This document shows positions 13,882 through 19,910 of a DNA stretch of 35,376 bases, one piece after another. Origin of the DNA: a virus. Made by a program: the position numbers and the translations under genes. Location of the stretch: positions 1-35,376 of the IMG/VR virus record IMGVR_UViG_3300023184_000008; one strand, given 5' to 3'. Position 1 is the stretch's first letter; every line of letters starts with the position of its first letter. The notes under the pieces were generated by a model that saw only the letters and a program-made list of their open reading frames with translations, was not told where the DNA came from and made no database searches.

Positions 13882-14214
13882 TTAGGCATTTATACGTCTG
13901 CCGCCAATAGTCATAAGATTATCCATAGCAAGCTCTAGCTTAAATTCATAGGCAAATGGCTTCCTAGTCTTTAAAAAGCGTGTGTAGATAGCTTCCTGTT
14001 GTTCCTTAGGCAATGAATGAATAATACTGTCAATAGTATGTACGTTCTTTAAGTCTTGCGCACTTACCATCTCCAAAAAGGCGTCTGCTGTTGATTCGCC
14101 ACCTGATATAAAACCTGTGCTTTTTTTTGGAAAGCCTAACTTATGGCTATCATGTGACTTCATGTACAAAGCCCAGTCCTCGCATATACATAATAAACGA
14201 TCCATACTAAGCAT
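13882..14214 (-). CDS. Putative Q-like late antiterminator / sigma-region-4-like regulator
   Basis: A 110-aa protein, last gene of the minus-strand early operon. The ATG at 14214 (AAGGTGG six bases upstream, overlapping the previous stop as TAATG) is preferred to an in-frame GTG at 14223. The C-terminal half, DSIIHSLPKEQQEAIYTRFL, followed by RKPFAYEFKLELAMDNLMTI, has the pattern of a sigma-70 region-4-like helix-turn-helix, as in several phage Q-type antiterminators and late activators. The position supports this: directly downstream are a strong promoter and a terminator, then the whole late operon. Family membership is from memory of the pattern, not a search; a plain HTH activator is the alternative. 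Confidence 0.6.
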   Translation of the reverse strand: MLSMDRLLCICEDWALYMKSHDSHKLGFPKKSTGFISGGESTADAFLEMVSAQDLKNVHTIDSIIHSLPKEQQEAIYTRFLKTRKPFAYEFKLELAMDNLMTIGGRRINA

Positions 14215-14366
14215 TAATTCCACCTTGTTCTAAAATGCCACCATTTTTTGCGTAGCTTTTCTATTTCAGCATAAATTCTTTTATTCTTGTCAGAGTTTCT
14301 TCTTTTACATCCATGAGCATCCATCATAAAATGCCCATTTAAACTTTTAAGCTTATAAACAATCAC
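14214..14366 (-). CDS. Small basic protein, GTG start
   Basis: A 50-aa very basic protein: VYKLKSLNGHFMMDAHGCKR and IEKLRKKWWHFRTRWN. The GTG at 14366 overlaps the stop of the upstream gene (GTGA), with GAGGA about 12 bases before it. The stop overlaps the next ATG (TAATG). The coupling at both ends argues that it is translated. It may bind nucleic acid, given its charge, but no family is recognised. Confidence 0.5.
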   Translation of the reverse strand: MIVYKLKSLNGHFMMDAHGCKRRNSDKNKRIYAEIEKLRKKWWHFRTRWN

Positions 14367-14482
14367 GACTTAATTTTTTCCTCTATGAGCCTGGCAAATC
14401 TTATCATGCGTTCTACACTCATAGGTTCATAACCTGTTGGAAATACCCTTTTGTATATAGCAATAATATCTTCTTGCGTCAT
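14363..14482 (-). CDS. Small helical protein
   Basis: A 39-aa protein, MTQEDIIAIYKRVFPTGYEP followed by MSVERMIRFARLIEEKIKS, predicted to be two helices. It begins in an ATGA overlap with the wHTH gene, preceded by ATAGGA. The pattern (short helix, 'Y-x-P-M-S-x-E-R', charged helix ending E-x-x-I) recurs in tiny phage proteins of nin-like regions. The function is unknown. Confidence 0.55.
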   Translation of the reverse strand: MTQEDIIAIYKRVFPTGYEPMSVERMIRFARLIEEKIKS

Positions 14483-14859
14483 GTTCCTATTTTCACTCCT
14501 TCGCCTACTATAGAACTACCATAAAATGAATCTTGATCTGGGTTAAATCTTAAATTATGTTTAGCGTCTTTTTCGTTATAAATTTGTGAGCCTTTTATTT
14601 GATCTTCTGTAAATCTTACTTCATGGCCAAATATAGATTGTAATGGATGCGGTTTAGGCTTTAAGTAATATGTAACGTCATTTATTTTGTATGATGTAAG
14701 ATGATCTTCATTTCTAAGCCTATACATAACCCATTTAATACGATTGTAATGCACGCCTAATTTTAAAGACATATCCTGGCAAGTCATTTTATCCTCGCCT
14801 ATTGTTTCCATTACTGCATCTTTGTATTGGTAATAATACTGCTCTGATTGAAATTTCAA
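14479..14859 (-). CDS. Winged helix-turn-helix protein, probable regulator
   Basis: A 126-aa protein. Residues about 15-68 (GEDKMTCQDMSLKLGVHYNR, WVMYRLRNEDHLTSYKIND, TYYLKPK) match a winged HTH: two helices, a recognition helix and a beta wing. The C-terminal 55 residues are polar. The start is a TTG at 14859 that overlaps the nuclease stop (TTGA); an ATG at 14811 is the alternative but lacks a ribosome site. It may control middle or early transcription. There is no partner motif to define its target. Confidence 0.6.
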   Translation of the reverse strand: MKFQSEQYYYQYKDAVMETIGEDKMTCQDMSLKLGVHYNRIKWVMYRLRNEDHLTSYKINDVTYYLKPKPHPLQSIFGHEVRFTEDQIKGSQIYNEKDAKHNLRFNPDQDSFYGSSIVGEGVKIGT

Positions 14860-15185
14860 CTTACATCTTTCACTTTACAATGCCATTTTTTTTTATCATC
14901 TTGATGCCATCCATGTACATGAATAGCCCAGCCAGCATCCCGAACTGCACCTACATACTCGTTATTTCCTATCTTAGCCAATCTCGCTGACATATTTGAA
15001 GAGGTGGTGGTCTGGACAGCTAATACTTCTTTACCTTTTAAAGCTAGTATATCTATAAAACCAAATAGATCCTGACGTATTCTTGCAAAACTGTTCCAAT
15101 GTTCTACTATAGCAACTGTATATCCCTGATTTCTTAAAAGTTTAAGACTCAGTTGAGTCGGACTCGTTGCCAAATTGTTCTCCAT
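14856..15185 (-). CDS. PD-(D/E)XK-like nuclease fold protein with altered active site
   Basis: A 109-aa protein from the ATG at 15185 (an in-frame ATG at 15203 would lengthen the overlap with the previous gene). The order helix, RQDLFGFIDILAL, KGKEVLAVQTTTSSNMSARL is the core of the PD-(D/E)XK fold found in Holliday-junction resolvase and VRR-type nucleases: D45 would be the metal ligand. The usual E/Q-x-K is here Q58-T-T, with no lysine in the classical place. It may be a variant or an inactive DNA-binding relative. The nin-like context favours recombination or branch resolution. Confidence 0.6.
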   Translation of the reverse strand: MENNLATSPTQLSLKLLRNQGYTVAIVEHWNSFARIRQDLFGFIDILALKGKEVLAVQTTTSSNMSARLAKIGNNEYVGAVRDAGWAIHVHGWHQDDKKKWHCKVKDVS

Positions 15186-15393
15186 TAGGTTTAGATATAC
15201 CATTTACAAAACGCTTTTGTACTTCTCCTGTACTAGGATGCAATTCGTATTCTGCAAAGTAATTGTTTGCTTCTAAATGTAATTCTTCAAATGTTTGTTT
15301 ACGTCTAAATATACGATCAAAGTTTTCTTCAAACTCTTTACTGTTCATGCGTGATTGTAATAGATCACCTGTGATAGGATTTTTATCTGCCAT
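15142..15393 (-). CDS. Hypothetical charged protein
   Basis: An 83-aa protein with GAGGAG well placed before the ATG at 15393. The first 50 residues are helical and charged (MNSKEFEENFDRIFRRKQTF); the rest is polar with STGEVQKRFVNGI. The C-terminal 15 codons overlap the nuclease gene in another frame. I recognise no family. It lies between a tiny membrane protein and a nuclease-like gene. Confidence 0.55.
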   Translation of the reverse strand: MADKNPITGDLLQSRMNSKEFEENFDRIFRRKQTFEELHLEANNYFAEYELHPSTGEVQKRFVNGISKPNGEQFGNESDSTES

Positions 15394-15395
15394 AA

Positions 15396-15506
15396 TTACT
15401 CCTCATTACAAGAATTAACAATATAAATGCAAGCTGCTTCAAAAGCCACAAATACTATTGCAAAAGGTAAAAATAATATACCTATAAATCCAACTAAATA
15501 TTTCAT
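15396..15506 (-). CDS. 36-aa membrane miniprotein
   Basis: A 36-aa peptide, MKYLVGFIGILFLPFAIVFV then AFEAACIYIVNSCNEE, with one long hydrophobic helix (about residues 3-29). The ATG overlaps the stop of the DUF1364-like gene (ATGA), and its end carries the ribosome site for the next gene. It should sit in the inner membrane. The function is unknown; it could act in host takeover or exclusion. Confidence 0.55.
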   Translation of the reverse strand: MKYLVGFIGILFLPFAIVFVAFEAACIYIVNSCNEE

Positions 15507-15793
15507 TTTATTCCCAAATGGTTGTTAGTAAATAACCAACCTATAGTTTTTCTGTGCGCTTCTTCCCATGCTGCTATTCTATCATGTTTATCTAATGATT
15601 TGTCATTATCTATTATGTGGTGGCATTGATGACATAAAAATGCTATACGGTGGTCATGGGCTTTTATGCCTGTACCTTTACCATCTCTTAACTGATTGCT
15701 ATGTGCGGCCACTACAGTACCGTCTTGCATAGAACACATCATACATGGTGCGCCATTAGCTATTTTTAAAAGTTTAGGGTTTCTATAGTTCAC
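15503..15793 (-). CDS. DUF1364/NinG-type zinc-HNH nuclease-like protein
   Basis: A 96-aa protein read from a GTG at 15793, which overlaps the NinB stop (GTGA) and has GGAG nine bases upstream. An ATG at 15826 also exists but would overlap NinB by 37 bases, and family proteins begin close to 'PKLLKIANGAPC'. Metal ligands are visible: C17 and C20 (PCMMC), H31 (AAHSN), and the cluster C54-H-x-C57-H58-H59. This layout is that of the DUF1364 (YbcO-like) family, thought to be HNH-type recombination nucleases in nin regions. Its neighbour NinB fits that setting. The activity is inferred. Confidence 0.75.
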   Translation of the reverse strand: MNYRNPKLLKIANGAPCMMCSMQDGTVVAAHSNQLRDGKGTGIKAHDHRIAFLCHQCHHIIDNDKSLDKHDRIAAWEEAHRKTIGWLFTNNHLGIK

Positions 15794-16146
15794 AGATCCC
15801 AACTCCAGCCCATAGTATTTGCCCACAATTCTATTTGTTGTTGATAATCTGTCATTTCTGCTGTTGTAAGTTTAGTAGTAGATTTTATAAGTTCTACCGG
15901 AAAGCCAGCTATTTCTGACTGTGATCTAAGCAGACGCCAAGACATGAGTTCGTGAACCTGTTGTTTATCTAAACCTAAATGATTACCTACGCTAGTATAA
16001 AGTTCCCATAACCTTTCGTTTTGCTCTAAGCTACGATTTGCTTTTGCTTCTACTATTGTCACACGCCATGATTTAGTCCAATCAAGTAATCTTAATTTGA
16101 TAATAAGATTTTCTAGGTTGTTTTTTGTTAAGCTCCATTTCAGCAT
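15790..16146 (-). CDS. ninB: NinB/Orf-family recombination protein
   Basis: A 118-aa protein with the diagnostic stretch NRSLEQNERLWELYTSVGNH at about residues 37-56, followed by VHELMSWRLLRSQSEIAGFP. Lambda Orf (NinB) helps load recombination proteins on single-stranded DNA bound by SSB. The second ATG (16146) is chosen because AAAGGA lies eight bases upstream; the ATG at 16152 is too close. The first 65 bases overlap the 63-aa upstream gene in another frame. With the exonuclease, annealing protein and SSB-like protein on the other strand, it completes a recombination set. Confidence 0.8.
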   Translation of the reverse strand: MLKWSLTKNNLENLIIKLRLLDWTKSWRVTIVEAKANRSLEQNERLWELYTSVGNHLGLDKQQVHELMSWRLLRSQSEIAGFPVELIKSTTKLTTAEMTDYQQQIELWANTMGWSWDL

Positions 16147-16273
16147 TGTCATATCCTTTGCTTTTATAAACTGTTCCGTTATGTAATGTTACTTTCCAAT
16201 TTGTTGTAGAAAATGGTTTTCCATCTTCATCTAAATCAAGATATTTAAACCAAGCTGTAGTTTCATATTTCAT
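16082..16273 (-). CDS. Hypothetical protein overlapping ninB
   Basis: A 63-aa protein, MKYETTAWFKYLDLDEDGKP at the start, with a small beta-sheet pattern (WKVTLHNGTVYKSKGYDNAE). It starts in an ATGA overlap with the helicase stop. Its last 22 codons overlap ninB in another frame, so both frames constrain that DNA. No known family. The start is secure through coupling; its biological role is open. Confidence 0.5.
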   Translation of the reverse strand: MKYETTAWFKYLDLDEDGKPFSTTNWKVTLHNGTVYKSKGYDNAEMELNKKQPRKSYYQIKIT

Positions 16274-17184
16274 GGGCTTTCCTTGTATCGTAATCCTTTA
16301 GCATCAAACCAAAAATTAAAACTACCTTCCCATTGTGCGTTTCTCTGCTTCTGTACAAACACCTTTGCATCAGGAATAATTCTAAGTTCTTCTGGTGTTG
16401 TTTTTCCTTCTTCAACAAGTTTTTCTTTTGCACGATTTCTCCAAACACAAATAATGTTATCACAAAGGTTGCGAATATGAGAACTACCCATAATATCTGT
16501 TGCATCTGGGATTTCTGTTTCATCTTTCATCTTGCGAGTGTGAGCAACTAAAAATACATGAATGTTTAAATCTCTACAAGTAACAGCTAAAGAATTAACA
16601 AAGGCTTTTTGTTTGTCTAATGATTCTTCAGTTATATCCTGAATCTTCATTAAACTATCTATTACAAATACGTCCACACCCAAAATATGTTTGCCATAAA
16701 ATAATGTAGCTATCATATCTTGTGATGTTGTAGTTCCTGTTTGATCGTATATGTATAATTTGTCTGCAGCTCTACTACAAAACTTTCGTATGTAATCATC
16801 TGTTGGTTCTTGTGAACCTAGTGCCTGCGAAATAAGCCTACTCAAACTTAATACTGGGCGCATTTCAAGGCTTGAAAGCAAACATTTGCCACCTTGTTTC
16901 ATTATAGATAACATGACTTGAGATAACCACATTGACTTGCCATGGCCAGAAGGCCCAGTAATTATCGTAAGTTCCGCCATCCGAACACGAAATTTATCTT
17001 CCGTCTTAATCCAGCCCAACGATTTACCAGAATGAATTTCCTCACCGAAATACTTGATGACATCATCAGTAAATATATCTGTACTTTTAACTTTAAACTC
17101 TGCTTGAGAATATCCTTCATTGTAGAACTCCTTAACAGTTGATTGGTTTACTGTGAGCTTATCAATAACTTCGCCAAGGTTCAT
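16270..17184 (-). CDS. DnaB-like replicative helicase (RecA-fold ATPase)
   Basis: A 304-aa protein that corresponds to the C-terminal motor of DnaB helicases, without a full N-terminal primase-binding domain. Walker A is GPSGHGKS at residues 77-84, the catalytic glutamate lies in SLEM near 107, Walker B is VFVIDS near 172-177, the sensor is VAHTRK near 213, and KQRN near 279 resembles the arginine-finger region. It would unwind the phage fork 5'-3' as a hexamer. The ATG at 17184 overlaps the initiator stop (ATGA); an upstream ATG at 17199 is less likely. No primase motif is present, so host DnaG is probably used. Confidence 0.85.
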   Translation of the reverse strand: MNLGEVIDKLTVNQSTVKEFYNEGYSQAEFKVKSTDIFTDDVIKYFGEEIHSGKSLGWIKTEDKFRVRMAELTIITGPSGHGKSMWLSQVMLSIMKQGGKCLLSSLEMRPVLSLSRLISQALGSQEPTDDYIRKFCSRAADKLYIYDQTGTTTSQDMIATLFYGKHILGVDVFVIDSLMKIQDITEESLDKQKAFVNSLAVTCRDLNIHVFLVAHTRKMKDETEIPDATDIMGSSHIRNLCDNIICVWRNRAKEKLVEEGKTTPEELRIIPDAKVFVQKQRNAQWEGSFNFWFDAKGLRYKESP

Positions 17185-17801
17185 ACTCCACCTTCCCAAA
17201 CTTTTTTCATAGGCTTGCTATCTTCCACAGGATCATTCCATCTCGATTGATTAATGTAAGTTGTAGTGGCCGGCACATAACCTTCTTTCCATGACTTAGT
17301 TTCCTTCATTTTTTGAATATGGTCAAGTATTTCATCTTTGATCTCATATAATTTTCTATTACGCCATTTTTCTTCACATTTAGTTTTAGATATTTTACGA
17401 GCTGGATATGACTCCCAAAATTCTGTAAAAGAACTTCTGGCCAACACATATATATCTTTATCTTTATCTATATCTCTATCTCTATCTAGTATAGACTTTG
17501 TATAGTCACATTCTATTATCCACTTACTCAATGATTTTATTACAGAATTTATAAATTCTATAGGGTATCTTAACCGGTAAGCAATTGCCTGATCTTCAGG
17601 TAAATAACCATCATATTGACTAGCTAAACACCATAATTTGATTAAAATAGCTTGTTGATCGTGAGTCATTGCATTAAATTCAAAATCCTCTAATAAGTCA
17701 ATTCCGTATAGTTTAAACCAGGGCATTTTCTTAGTTTCATCTGCATAAGTCTTTGGCTTATAGTGCTGGAATTTATCCCAATTCTTAACTTTGTATTTCA
17801 T
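17181..17801 (-). CDS. Replication initiator / helicase loader (O/DnaT-like)
   Basis: A 206-aa protein with an AAGGAG site before the ATG at 17801. The N-terminal half (WFKLYGIDLLEDFEFNAMTH, IKLWCLASQYDGYLPEDQA) has the winged-helix pattern of phage replication initiators. A repetitive acidic linker follows (ILDRDRDIDKDKDIY). The C-terminal segment, FTEFWESYPARKISKTKCEE and YVPATTTYINQSRWND, is the module shared by many phage initiators and helicase loaders. It directly precedes the helicase gene, the O-P order. It probably recognises the origin and recruits the helicase. The origin itself is not identified. Confidence 0.8.
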   Translation of the reverse strand: MKYKVKNWDKFQHYKPKTYADETKKMPWFKLYGIDLLEDFEFNAMTHDQQAILIKLWCLASQYDGYLPEDQAIAYRLRYPIEFINSVIKSLSKWIIECDYTKSILDRDRDIDKDKDIYVLARSSFTEFWESYPARKISKTKCEEKWRNRKLYEIKDEILDHIQKMKETKSWKEGYVPATTTYINQSRWNDPVEDSKPMKKVWEGGV

Positions 17802-17810
17802 GTAAACTCC

Positions 17811-17987
17811 TTAAAATAAACATTCTTCATATAAATCTGTCATTGGCACAGACTTTGCTTTAGGAATAATCTGCAGCTTACAATCAGGCCTATTCTCAAG
17901 AAACCATTTAGCAGATGCCTTGTTACTAAAGGCTCTGATAGGTTTGCCATCAAATTCATCTAATATAATAAAACGCAAATAATCCAT
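17811..17987 (-). CDS. Small conserved phage protein, first gene of the minus early operon
   Basis: A 58-aa protein from the ATG at 17987: MDYLRFIILDEFDGKPIRAF, then SNKASAKWFLENRPDCKLQI. The alternating hydrophobic strands and 'KPIRAF-S-x-K-x-A' resemble a small family often seen beside phage replication genes. A TTG at 18023 could extend it by 12 residues, but the conserved part starts at the ATG. No Shine-Dalgarno site is seen for either start. The function is unknown. Confidence 0.55.
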   Translation of the reverse strand: MDYLRFIILDEFDGKPIRAFSNKASAKWFLENRPDCKLQIIPKAKSVPMTDLYEECLF

Positions 17988-18041
17988 GTGAAAAACATTA
18001 GCATAGTTAAATTCTATATGCAAACTATTTTATTTCTATTA

Positions 18042-18070
18042 TTTATCAAATAATGCTTGACATGGTTCAA
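18042..18070 (-). promoter_or_regulatory. Candidate promoter for the minus-strand early operon
   Basis: On the minus strand TTGAAC (18065-18070) and GATAAA (18042-18047) are separated by 17 bp. The match is moderate. It overlaps the plus-strand promoter, so the two polymerases could not bind together. A small inverted repeat, TTGA-N6-TCAA, spans the two -35 boxes. Confidence 0.4.
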
Positions 18071-18084
18071 AATGCCATTAATAT
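18057..18084 (+). promoter_or_regulatory. Promoter of the plus-strand early operon
   Basis: A perfect TTGACA (18057-18062) is followed after 16 bp by TAATAT (18079-18084). Transcription would begin near 18091, and the first gene starts at 18119 behind an AGGAG site. It is the only sizeable gap between the divergent operons and reads like a strong sigma-70 promoter. Confidence 0.7.
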
Positions 18085-18118
18085 GGGTATTGCAACATCT
18101 AACCCTTAGGAGAATTAC

Positions 18119-18214
18119 ATGAGTATAAAGACTATGATTGTAACAGGAATAGCGTTTTGGTGTTATGTAGGATTATGCCTATATGTAATAGGTAAATTGG
18201 CAGGAGTAATATAA
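18119..18214 (+). CDS. 31-aa membrane miniprotein, first early gene
   Basis: The peptide MSIKTMIVTGIAFWCYVGLC followed by LYVIGKLAGVI has one hydrophobic helix of about 20 residues with a positive N-terminus. A good AGGAG site is placed seven bases before the ATG. Its stop overlaps the next ATG (TAATG). Being the first gene behind the strong early promoter, it should be made in quantity soon after infection. Its role is unknown; early membrane peptides of phages often alter host membranes or exclude other phages. Confidence 0.6.
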   Translation: MSIKTMIVTGIAFWCYVGLCLYVIGKLAGVI

Positions 18215-18324
18215 TGGAAAGACATTTAGATCCTGATGCTTATTTAGACGATATGGAACGTCTTGAACAAATGGAAGAAGAAGCGCAACATAAACTAGAT
18301 CAACAAGAGAAACATGATGACTAA
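18214..18324 (+). CDS. 36-aa acidic helical miniprotein
   Basis: The peptide MERHLDPDAYLDDMERLEQM continues EEEAQHKLDQQEKHDD and is highly charged, mostly acidic, and predicted as one long helix. It is coupled to the preceding gene by a TAATG overlap, with CAGGAG 9 bases before the ATG. Small acidic phage peptides sometimes mimic DNA or bind host enzymes, but nothing specific is visible here. Confidence 0.55.
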   Translation: MERHLDPDAYLDDMERLEQMEEEAQHKLDQQEKHDD

Positions 18325-18385
18325 ATTTATATGTTGCTTTATGATAATTTTTATAGGATACTTCTTATGGCGAATCATGGCTTAA
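18317..18385 (+). CDS. 22-aa membrane peptide (possible)
   Basis: The frame MTKFICCFMIIFIGYFLWRI ends in MA and is almost entirely hydrophobic. It starts inside the end of the acidic miniprotein gene (an ATG at 18314 would add one residue) and overlaps the start of the next gene. GAGA upstream is a weak site. Translation is plausible by coupling but not certain. Confidence 0.35.
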   Translation: MTKFICCFMIIFIGYFLWRIMA

Positions 18386-18546
18386 TACCAATATCAAAAG
18401 TAATACAAGAGCTTAAATTAATAACCAAAGATTTAAAAGAACATAACGATAGGATGGATGAAAAATATGGAAGAATTGATGTTTTACCAACAAGCGATGC
18501 AGGAACTACACGAACTGGAAATGAAACTACAGGAGAATCCAAATGA
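18367..18546 (+). CDS. Small hypothetical protein
   Basis: A 59-aa protein from the ATG at 18367, with AGGA eight bases before it; a start at 18331 exists but lies within the hydrophobic miniprotein and has no site. The first 45 residues are helical and charged (ISKVIQELKLITKDLKEHND); the tail is threonine-rich (TSDAGTTRTGNETTGESK). It ends in an ATGA overlap with the annealing-protein gene. Possibly a small partner of the recombination module, by position only. Confidence 0.5.
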   Translation: MANHGLIPISKVIQELKLITKDLKEHNDRMDEKYGRIDVLPTSDAGTTRTGNETTGESK

Positions 18547-19061
18547 GTAACGGAATCGTAAATATCAAAGGTAAAGAATATAAAACAGTAGCTCTTAGAG
18601 TTGCAGAATTTAGAGATAAATTTCCTAACTATTATTTAACAACAGAGATTGTGAAGATTGATGATGACCAATGTATTATTAAAGCTTATGTCGGCCAGCA
18701 CAAAGATGACGGTTCAGTTCAAACTTTTGCTACAGGCCATGCTCAAGAATTTCGTAAAGCAAGTCAGATCAATGGTACTTCTTATGTGGAAAATTGTGAA
18801 ACTTCTGCTATCGGTAGGGCTTTGGCTTGTCTTGGTATTGGTGGTACTGAGTTTGCTTCAGCTAATGAAGTTGTTAATGCTATTCACCAACAAAGTAATC
18901 CAGTTAAAGAATTGGTTACTGAAGCTGCTTTAACAGTTGCTAAAAACAAATTATTAGAAGCTAGTAAAGAAGGCAAACTTAAAGAAGCATTTTTTGCTTT
19001 AACACCGGCAGTTCAAGAAGAATTGCGTGAATATGCTAATGATCTTAAAAAGTCTGCATGA
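18543..19061 (+). CDS. Single-strand annealing protein (Erf/Rad52-like, probable)
   Basis: A 172-aa protein. The core, YLTTEIVKIDDDQCIIKAYV, FATGHAQEF and YVENCETSAIGRALACLGIG at residues 81-100, matches a widespread group of phage recombination proteins in which 'E-x-x-x-T-S-A-I-G-R-A-L' sits at the end of the fold. Such proteins anneal complementary single strands. The gene is translationally coupled to the following exonuclease (4-base overlap), the classic Exo-annealase pair. The C-terminus is helical and lysine-rich. Exact family (Erf, Sak or other) cannot be settled by eye. Confidence 0.7.
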   Translation: MSNGIVNIKGKEYKTVALRVAEFRDKFPNYYLTTEIVKIDDDQCIIKAYVGQHKDDGSVQTFATGHAQEFRKASQINGTSYVENCETSAIGRALACLGIGGTEFASANEVVNAIHQQSNPVKELVTEAALTVAKNKLLEASKEGKLKEAFFALTPAVQEELREYANDLKKSA

Positions 19062-19606
19062 GTCACTTAACTGATAATCGTAGGCATAACATAGTAACAG
19101 CATCTAATGCCTGGGCTTCTGTAAACGAAAGACAAAAGCTTTGGCGTCAGATGACTATGCGTGAACCACCTTTTGAAGGTAATGAAGCTACTGCATGGGG
19201 TAATTTACATGAAAAGGATGCTTTGTCAGAATTTGAAAAAGCTATGGGTGATTTTTGTGCGCCTGGTAACAAGCTCATAGTGCATGATATTTTGCCCATA
19301 GGTGCTAGTGCTGATGCTTATTTTAAAGATGATCCTGTAGAGCTTAAATGTCCTTTTAGCATGAGTTTTTATGATGGAATACCTGATCGTTATTATTATC
19401 AAGTCCAGATGCAAATACATTGCACCGGTAGAGATCAAGGATGGTTTAGTGTATGGACACCAGATGGCATTACAGTTGAGCTAATTAAGAAAGATGATAA
19501 ATGGCTTGACTGGTATAAGCCTTTGTTGTTAGAATTCATGGAGTTTGTAAAAACAGATGTAGAACCAACAAGATGGAAACGTAAACCAATTTATATTAAG
19601 GAGTAA
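19058..19606 (+). CDS. YqaJ/lambda-exonuclease-type recombination nuclease
   Basis: A 182-aa PD-(D/E)XK nuclease. Motifs in order: the N-terminal ITAS-like NIVTASNAWA; AWGNLHEKDALSEFE with E52; GASADAYFK with D86; VELKCPF giving E95-x-K97; and RYYYQVQMQIHCTG near 111-123, the helix that follows the active site in this family. The enzyme would degrade one strand from double-strand ends to expose DNA for the annealing protein encoded just before it. The start overlaps the upstream stop by four bases. All key residues are present. Confidence 0.9.
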   Translation: MSHLTDNRRHNIVTASNAWASVNERQKLWRQMTMREPPFEGNEATAWGNLHEKDALSEFEKAMGDFCAPGNKLIVHDILPIGASADAYFKDDPVELKCPFSMSFYDGIPDRYYYQVQMQIHCTGRDQGWFSVWTPDGITVELIKKDDKWLDWYKPLLLEFMEFVKTDVEPTRWKRKPIYIKE

Positions 19607-19609
19607 TAT

Positions 19610-19879
19610 ATGGCAGAATCATTTATACCTAAACCAGGCACTTGTAATCTTTTTCCTAATGATAAAAAAGTAGAAGATTGGCATGCTGATTATACTGGTG
19701 TAATTATTACACCGGAAGATATTTTACCTAACACGCCTTACTATGTAAACATTAGTAATAGGCTTACAGCTCAAGGTCGTGATTTTAAAAAGTTTACACT
19801 TGGCAAACAAGCACAGCCAAGAACACAAGAATCTGCAAAGGGTGCAGATGTTGAAGATGACGGAGATGTTCCTTTCTAG
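19610..19879 (+). CDS. SSB-like protein with acidic SSB-type C-terminal tip
   Basis: An 89-aa protein. The body (KVEDWHADYTGVIITPEDIL, TPYYVNISNRLTAQGRDFKK) is beta-rich but I cannot recognise a standard OB-fold. The tail is a disordered polar linker ending DVEDDGDVPF; the last residues copy the conserved acidic tip of bacterial SSB (DDxxPF), which binds many repair enzymes. The AGGAG site precedes the ATG at 19610. Its place after exonuclease and annealase supports a role in binding single-stranded DNA or recruiting host repair enzymes. Confidence 0.65.
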   Translation: MAESFIPKPGTCNLFPNDKKVEDWHADYTGVIITPEDILPNTPYYVNISNRLTAQGRDFKKFTLGKQAQPRTQESAKGADVEDDGDVPF

Positions 19880-19910
19880 GAGCATCCCCATCATTTATAA
19901 CTATTTGTTC

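Noticed and set aside
16263-16551. Short frames on both strands over the helicase gene
   Set aside because: They lie within the helicase coding region, which has clear Walker motifs, and they show no ribosome sites.
18658-18933. 91-codon frame within the annealing-protein gene
   Set aside because: It is the +1 shadow of the 172-aa gene, leucine/methionine-rich without structure, and is not coupled to neighbours.
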